A stretch of DNA of 64,000 nt, from assembly GCA_963978545.1 (NCBI GenBank), contig OZ021729.1, positions 11,354,001 through 11,418,000 on the forward strand, given 5' to 3'. Below, piece by piece: positions 57,650 to 64,000 of this stretch. Every line of letters starts with the position of its first letter. The first letter of the stretch is position 1. The notes under the pieces were generated by a model that saw only the letters and a program-made list of their open reading frames with translations, was not told the DNA's origin and made no database searches. The stretch comes from Linyphia triangularis. Taxonomy: Eukaryota; Arthropoda; Arachnida; Araneae; Linyphiidae. A program made the position numbers and the translations under genes.

Positions 57650-58258
57650 ACTGTAACATGATTTTCTTTTGCTGTCAACTCTAGTAGATCATTTATATTT
57701 ACTGGCGCGTCAACTCCCAATCACTTATCTTCTCTCGGGACCACCGACAGGTGGCGTAATCGCTCCATCGCTTGATTGTCCCCGCTGCTGGCACTGTGTG
57801 AACGCAAAAGCTGGTACTGCAAATAAGGCATGGAAGTGACCTTCCAATCAACATACCGGCTTGTGTTCTAGACAATAGTACCTTGTAAATTAACCTTTAG
57901 GAGTCTATCTGGAACTAAGAGTGGTTTCGTGACTTCTTTTAACAGGAACTTTCCTAAAAAACAACCTTTGTTTGTTTGGAACTTCCGACTTTCTACCACA
58001 TTGAATTGCTTAACACAGTCAAATACGTCTCGTAATTTTGAGCATCTAGAAGAATACGAGATCGAAATCTTCCAGTATAAGCCCCTCTCTCCGACCCCAC
58101 CACACCAACGAGAGGACATTGAGGCCACAACCGATTTAATGTGCACTAGCTCCCTTTAAGGTACACTCTGACCTTCAATAGCCGTTACAGAATCGAACCC
58201 ACAGCCCTCCGATCATGATCTCGATACACTGACCACCAGGCTAACGGGGCTACCTTAC
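57650..58258 (-). mobile_element. tRNA-derived retroelement (SINE-like), minus strand
   Basis: Read on the minus strand, 58258-58180 has a tRNA-like head: GGTAGCCCCGTTAGCCTGGT, then GGGCTGTGGGTTCGATTCTG containing a B box. The GC-balanced sequence that follows to about 57650 may be its body, but no second copy in this window confirms the extent. It differs from SINE families A, B and C. Confidence 0.45.
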
Positions 58259-58785
58259 TTAGAAATGACGTAACTGCAAAACAGTGATAGACAGAAAGAA
58301 GATACAAGTCGTATGATGGATAGACAGGAAAGGATTTTCAAATACACCTCCAAAATTAGTTACAAGTTTGTAATTTACAGCAAATTGTTGTGAACTCGGA
58401 ATACAAAGATATGAGTTGATAATTTTTCTCATGGAAAAAGAGCCCTATGATCACTTTACTGGATGATTAAGCCTAAACAGTAGCATTTGTAACATGCTGT
58501 GGTTTCGAAAGACACAAATGAGGGTTTTTAGTACCCAATTCTCACCAGTTTTTGTTTATTGACAAATCCGTGAAATCATATGCAGCAGTCCTCAAATTTA
58601 CTCCCATCATTCAATGTTGCAAACTGGTGTATTTAAAATTCTATACCTTTCTATTCAATATACAACCTGTCTCTTACTTCAGTCTTTGACTGTTTTGCAG
58701 TTATGTCATTTCACAGTTTGATTGCTTTCTGAAAGAGCCTGTAAATATAGTTTATAAGAAAAAATGTACCGGTATATAAGGTTAA
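58259..58785. other. Non-coding stretch, nothing recognised
   Basis: Mixed composition between the SINE-like unit and the compound tandem array. Confidence 0.4.
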
Positions 58786-60600
58786 ATTTAAAAATATGTT
58801 GATACTTCTTGTATAGATGATTGAAAGATGCTGTGTCAATGATTAAGTATTTTTTTAACATTATTATACATTATTAGTTAATGTTTAACATTATTGTTTT
58901 AACATTATTATACATTATTAGTTAATGTTTAACATTATTGTTTTAACATGATTATACATTATTAGTTAATGTTTAACATTATTGTTTTAACATTATTATA
59001 CATTATTAGTTAATGTTTAACATTATTGTTTTAACATTATTATACATTATTAGTTAATGTTTAACATTATTGTTTTAACATTATTAATGTTTAACACTAT
59101 TAATTGTCTTCCATGGTAGTCTTACTCTGTTGGCTATATATACAAACATATCTTTTTCATAATGTCTAAGTTTTTTGTGCAAAAATAAAAATAATTTCTT
59201 TGTTATTGAAATATGTTGATATTTCTTTTATAGATGATTGAAATATGCTGTGTTAATGATTAAGTATTTAAATATTCATGTATGTAACTTTATTAGATAT
59301 TATTAGTTAATGTTTAACATTATAATATTATCACTATTAGTTGTCTTCCATGGTAGTCTTACTCTGTTGGCTATATATACAAACATATCTTTTTCATAAT
59401 GTCTAAGTTTTGGTGCAAAAATAAAAATAATTTCTTTGTTATTGAAATATGTTGATATTTCTTTTATAGATGATTGAAATATGCTGTGTTAATGATTAAG
59501 TATTTAAATATTCATGTATGTAACTTTATTAGATATTATTAGTTAATGTTTAACATTATAATATTATCACTATTAGTTGTCTTCCATGGTAGTCTTACTC
59601 TGTTGGCTATATATACAAACATATCTTTTTCATAATGTCTAAGTTTTTTGTGCAAAAATAAAAATAATTTCTTTGTTATTGAAATATGTTGATATTTCTT
59701 TTATAGATGATTGAAATATGCTGTGTTAATGATTAAGTATTTAAATATTCATGTATGTAACTTTATTAGATATTATTAGTTAATGTTTAACATTATAATA
59801 TTATCACTATTAGTTGTCTTCCATGGTAGTCTTACTCTGTTGGCTATATATACAAACATATCTTTTTCATAATGTCTAAGTTTTGGTGCAAAAATAAAAA
59901 TAATTTCTTTGTTATTGAAATATGTTGATATTTCTTTTATAGATGATTGAAATATGCTGTGTTAATGATTAAGTATTTAAATATTCATGTATGTAACTTT
60001 ATTAGATATTATTAGTTAATGTTTAACATTATAATATTATCACTATTAGTTGTCTTCCATGGTAGTCTTACTCTGTTGGCTATATATACAAACATATCTT
60101 TTTCATAATGTCTAAGTTTTGGTGTAAAAATAAAAATAATTTCTTTGTTATTGAAATATGTTGATATTTCTTTTATAGATGATTGAAATATGCTGTGTTA
60201 ATGATTAAGTATTTAAATATTCATGTATGTAACTTTATTAGATATTATTAGTTAATGTTTAACATTATAATATTATCACTATTAGTTGTCTTCCATGGTA
60301 GTCTTACTCTGTTGGCTATATATACAAACATATCTTTTTCATAATGTCTAAGTTTTTTGTGCAAAAATAAAAATAATTTCTTTGTTATTGAAATATGTTG
60401 ATATTTCTTTTATAGATGATTGAAATATGCTGTGTTAATGATTAAGTATTTAAATATTCATGTATGTAACTTTATTAGATATTATTAGTTAATGTTTAAC
60501 ATTATAATATTATCACTATTAGTTGTCTTCCATGGTAGTCTTACTCTGTTGACTATATATACAAACATATTTTTTTTAATAATGTTTCAAGTTTTTTTAT
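58786..60600 (+). repeat. Compound tandem array, ~237-bp unit, six full copies plus flanking partial copies
   Basis: GTCTTCCATGGTAG occurs at 59106, 59343, 59579, 59816, 60052, 60288 and 60525 (periods 236-237). Units differ mainly by a TTTT/GG length variant in AAGTTTTTTGTG versus AAGTTTTGGTG, which recurs in several units. The left-most unit (from about 58786) is diverged and contains the 44-bp sub-array. The right-most unit degrades after about 60570. Confidence 0.96.
58852..59098 (+). repeat. 44-bp sub-array nested in the 237-bp array, five copies
   Basis: TACATTATTAGTTAATGTTT recurs at 58867, 58911, 58955, 58999 and 59043, exactly 44 bp apart. The 44-bp unit derives from the TTAGTTAATGTTTAACATTA part of the larger unit, so one segment of the 237-bp repeat expanded on its own. 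Confidence 0.95.
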
Positions 60601-62539
60601 TCAAAAATAAAAATAATTTCTTAGTTATTGATCAAATTGTGCTTAAAATACTTTTTATATACAAAGATAGATACGTATTCACGTTAGTATTTTAAGCCCA
60701 TGCGTTTCTCATGGCAAGACAATCGAATTTAATCTATCAGAGATTAAAAAAATAACTTCACAGTCCATATCTCATACTAAAAGCCTCCTGAAAGCTAGAC
60801 TTTCTCGAACAAAATGCCCGAACTACCATTCTCTTCCACAAAGCTCCACATCATTATTTGACATTCCTATTTTTTCATTTAGACTTTCTTTATAAAATGT
60901 ATGTATGACATATTCTCTACAAATGTTCATATGATGTCGCATCAAAAAGCTTTATACAGTGGTTTGACGGGCAGCTGTCGTTACCTCTCCCCTTCCCCAG
61001 GTTTCGATTTATTTTAACGCGTTTGGCCCCCTTTCGTTTTTTTTCGGTGTGCTTTTGTGAACTTTAATGCGTTTTCTTTTAAACCTTTGCCATCGGCATC
61101 GACGCCTTAAGAAGTTGGGAAATTGAATGTCATGTTTTATAGTTAAATGTATAATGATTTCGTTTTTTGTTGTTGTTCGGGATCGTAATAATTAATGTCA
61201 ATGAGCATAAACGGTTTTTTAATATATGCAATTTAGGAAGAGCTTTATAATATATTAACTTCGCAACTAAACGTTGCCATGTTGAAAATAAGTATTATGG
61301 ATACCTAATTTTAAGATTAAAATAGTATTTATTTCTAAAAGGGAACGTTCGTTTCAAAATGACTGACTCTATGCTTTAAAAATCTTGGTGTCCATATGCA
61401 CAAATTCTCTCAATTGTCTTATCGTTAAAAAAAACCTCAGCAAATGTTGATATCATGCCCTCGATAATAAAAAAATTAGATCTAAAACTACTTATGCTTA
61501 ACATTTAAGAGTTCTCCACGTATTGGAAGTTACTTTCTATGCAGACACAAAAGTTTTATCAGTGTAGGAGACGGATGCGACATCCTTTAGTAAAATATGA
61601 AACTTTGTTTAAATTTAAAAAAGTTATTATTAAGTATACGCACTTTCACTATCTTATGTTATTGCTAGAATGTTATTAAATACATTCACATTATTAAAAA
61701 TAGTTATCGAAACAATAGACTAAAGTTCATTAATAAACCAGACCTTGTTGGATTTGGGTGCAAAAATATATTCCGAAATATTATTATTAAAAGCGTTAAA
61801 AAATAATAAATAATTCATTACTAGAAAATATTAGTAAATTTATATTGAATAGAATAACTAGACTCTAGTTTTCAAATTTAATCTCGCTGTTCCTTTCATG
61901 CGTAATTATAAATGGTTTCAGTATTTACTAATAAATAACTATAACAACCTAAACCATTAGCTTCCTACTAAGTTATTTTCGCTCTTTCATTTGTATTTCT
62001 TTCTATTGCGCTTCATGTATTGCCGTAACAATGTTTCAACATAGTATTGCCCTCGAGTAACACTTCCCGCCATGAAAATATCCAATACTATCAAGGAAAC
62101 TAATTAGAGAAACACACAAATCGTAAATGGGATTGAAAAAAGCATTTGAATTAAATTCAACCAGTATTTCTAAGAATATTTTTGTTTCATTAAATAAACG
62201 TTGGCGTTATTGATGTCTTTTTCTTAATGTCTGCTGATTTTATGAAAAATCTTTTAAGCAGTTTTGGCTGATTCAGGATTTAAATCCTTTTAAGTTATTT
62301 TTTGTTACTCCGAAATTTTAAATTATTTTTATATGGTAAATATCTACCTAAACATAATAGTAAAAACAATTAAAAAATAGTTGAATCTACTAGTGAACAA
62401 AGCCTGCAAATTATTAAACTATTTATATATATATTTAAAGTTGTTAACTATTCTACTATGTTATATTTAAACTATTTATATATATATATTGTAGTTGTTA
62501 TAGTCATCTACTGTATACTATAGCAGCTTTCTAAACATT
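60601..62539. other. Non-coding stretch
   Basis: AT-rich, with a GC-richer patch near 60960-61110. Short (TA)n runs lie near 62424 and 62477. Nothing else recognised. Confidence 0.4.
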
Positions 62540-63175
62540 TTTAACTATTTTTATTTTAAACTTCGTATTTAAAACAAATAACACAATGTGCAATTGTAAA
62601 TAAATGTTCTCTATAAATGATGGCCTAGGCCTTTAATTTGATATATCACTAATCAATTTTGATTTTGTATAAAGGGAAATAATATAACCCATAAAAACAA
62701 AGTTTTTAATCCATTATATGCATTGCCAATTTTTATATTCGTTAACCCAGCGCCGATTCTGTAAACAGTGTGTGCTTGGTATTTGCATATAATTTTAAAT
62801 ATCAAAAACATTTCTATCATCCTAATGTGCTGCAAACTACGTTTCAAAATTTATTTATTAAAAATAAGCGTGAATTTATGCATTCAAATCCAAGTATCTT
62901 TTATTTATTCTGATTAAAGTAATTCTATTATTTATTTATTAAAAAAAAATTTGGCAACAGGAAAGAGTTTCTTCAATGGTCGGTTAAATACTATTTTAGA
63001 GCGATTGGATGACGGCAAGTTTGTTTATTAGTATTCCGTATAGCAACCTTTTAGTGGCAGTAACAGCCCCGAAATTTAATAGAATGCATTGTCATCGATA
63101 TCGAATCTATCTGCCAAGTTTCAGTCAGATTGGATGATGGCAAGGGGTTAATTATTAGGCCTCCGCAGGTTTTCC
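62540..63175 (+). repeat. Dispersed repeat family R, copy 4 (uninterrupted)
   Basis: AACACAATGTGCAATTGTAA and TTGATTTTGTATAAAGGGAA match copies 1 and 2. AATAATATAACCCATAAAAA corresponds to the site the solo LTR occupies at 25467. TATATGCATTGCCAATTTTT and CAGATTGGATGATGGCAAGG match copy 3. The copies together suggest a unit of at least ~640 bp. Confidence 0.7.
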
Positions 63176-64000
63176 CGCCATACAAAATCGAAGGATAAAG
63201 GATAAAAGGGGATCGGCACAAAAAAAAAATCGTTCAGGAAAAATTTATAGGATAAGTAAAATTTTAATGTTCTCGAAGTTAAAAATAATGACTGTGGCAT
63301 ATCAGTAATTTTTACAATTTAATTTAAAACATTTGAAAATCCTTTTGACGCACATATTTTTTACATCCATAAATTTCTATGTGTTGAATTAGGGTTTGCA
63401 CTTTTTCTCAAGCAAAAGAATAAAACCTACCTTAAAATATTTGCCGCCATTACTCACTTTCAACATCAGTTGAAAGAAAAAATGTCAAAAAAGTTTCAGG
63501 CGTTCCATTTTTTAAAACAAATTTTTTCACAAACGCTGCTTTGACTAAAAAAAAAAAAAAAAAAATTCTGAACCTTTTTCACATAATTTCTTTTCTTACG
63601 GAACGAGCTTAGCCTTCGAAACTCGAGGTATTATGATCCCTTGAAAAATCGATTTTGGAATTTTGATGGATTTACGAGGTTTCAATGTCTGGAAAACACT
63701 CTTCTAAAAAGAAAGCGTTTGTCCATAGCTGCTATGGAAATTTATGTAGCCTCGAAATTTTTCAACGCTCGATTATGCTTTTTTTTTTTATCATTGTAGA
63801 GGAATGCTTATCTTTTGTGAGATTTGATTTGTCGAGAAATGTAGAATTCCCTTCCTGAGCTTGAATAACAATAGGCAGAGATTGAAAGCGGTTTTTAATG
63901 GAAAGTATCTAGAGATGACGATTATTCGAAAATATCGCTAAGTGATTGCATCAATTCGAGCGTTTAGTATCCTATTCGCGTTTATTATTTAAAATGAAGT
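63176..64000. other. Non-coding stretch to the window end
   Basis: AT-rich with an A-run near 63548 and a more balanced part after 63590. No feature recognised. Confidence 0.4.

Overview
This window looks like gene-free, AT-rich nuclear DNA from an animal, most likely an arthropod. The mix of hAT, TTAA-target (piggyBac-type) and mariner-type elements, tRNA-derived SINEs, solo LTRs and minisatellites would suit a chelicerate such as a spider. That assignment is inference from overall character, because no gene in the window allows a phylogenetic call. I recognise no intact protein-coding gene, no rRNA and no functional tRNA. The open reading frames present are of the number and length expected by chance in DNA this rich in A and T. 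The only protein homology I can defend is a broken piggyBac-type transposase fragment (minus strand, about 44.9-46.1 kb). The window could be intergenic or inside a very long intron; a recursive-splice-like motif near 18.60 kb is the one sequence hint for the latter.

Layout. 0-9 kb: a three-copy 297-bp tandem repeat holds a nested hAT element, which itself holds a TTAA MITE. It is followed by a TIR element with two CRE palindromes, a 213-bp duplication, a larger tandem duplication split by a second hAT MITE, and a degenerate repeat field. 9-20 kb: SINE copies, a 28-bp minisatellite, a long-armed fold-back flanked by TA, a 41-bp-arm hairpin inserted in a dispersed repeat, and a 221-bp duplication. 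20-31 kb: SINEs, a solo LTR with a 4-bp target duplication, another hAT MITE and a 57-bp minisatellite open on the minus strand. 31-41 kb: mostly unrecognised AT-rich DNA, plus a 721-bp TTAA element, a 480-bp repeat (2.4 copies) and a nearly perfect 43-bp minisatellite of 15 units. 41-47 kb: a cluster of TTAA-target elements, a second solo LTR and the transposase remnant, whose acidic region is amplified as five 210-bp units. 47-64 kb: unrecognised DNA with a promoter-like patch near 50.3 kb, a small hAT-like end pair, a tRNA-derived SINE, a compound 44-bp/237-bp tandem array (58.8-60.6 kb) and another copy of the dispersed repeat.

No genes act together here. What can be read is an insertion history. 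Several elements are resolved by target-site duplications, and at least three (6078-6767, 16938-17042, 25467-26168) can be compared with an uninterrupted paralogous copy within the same window.
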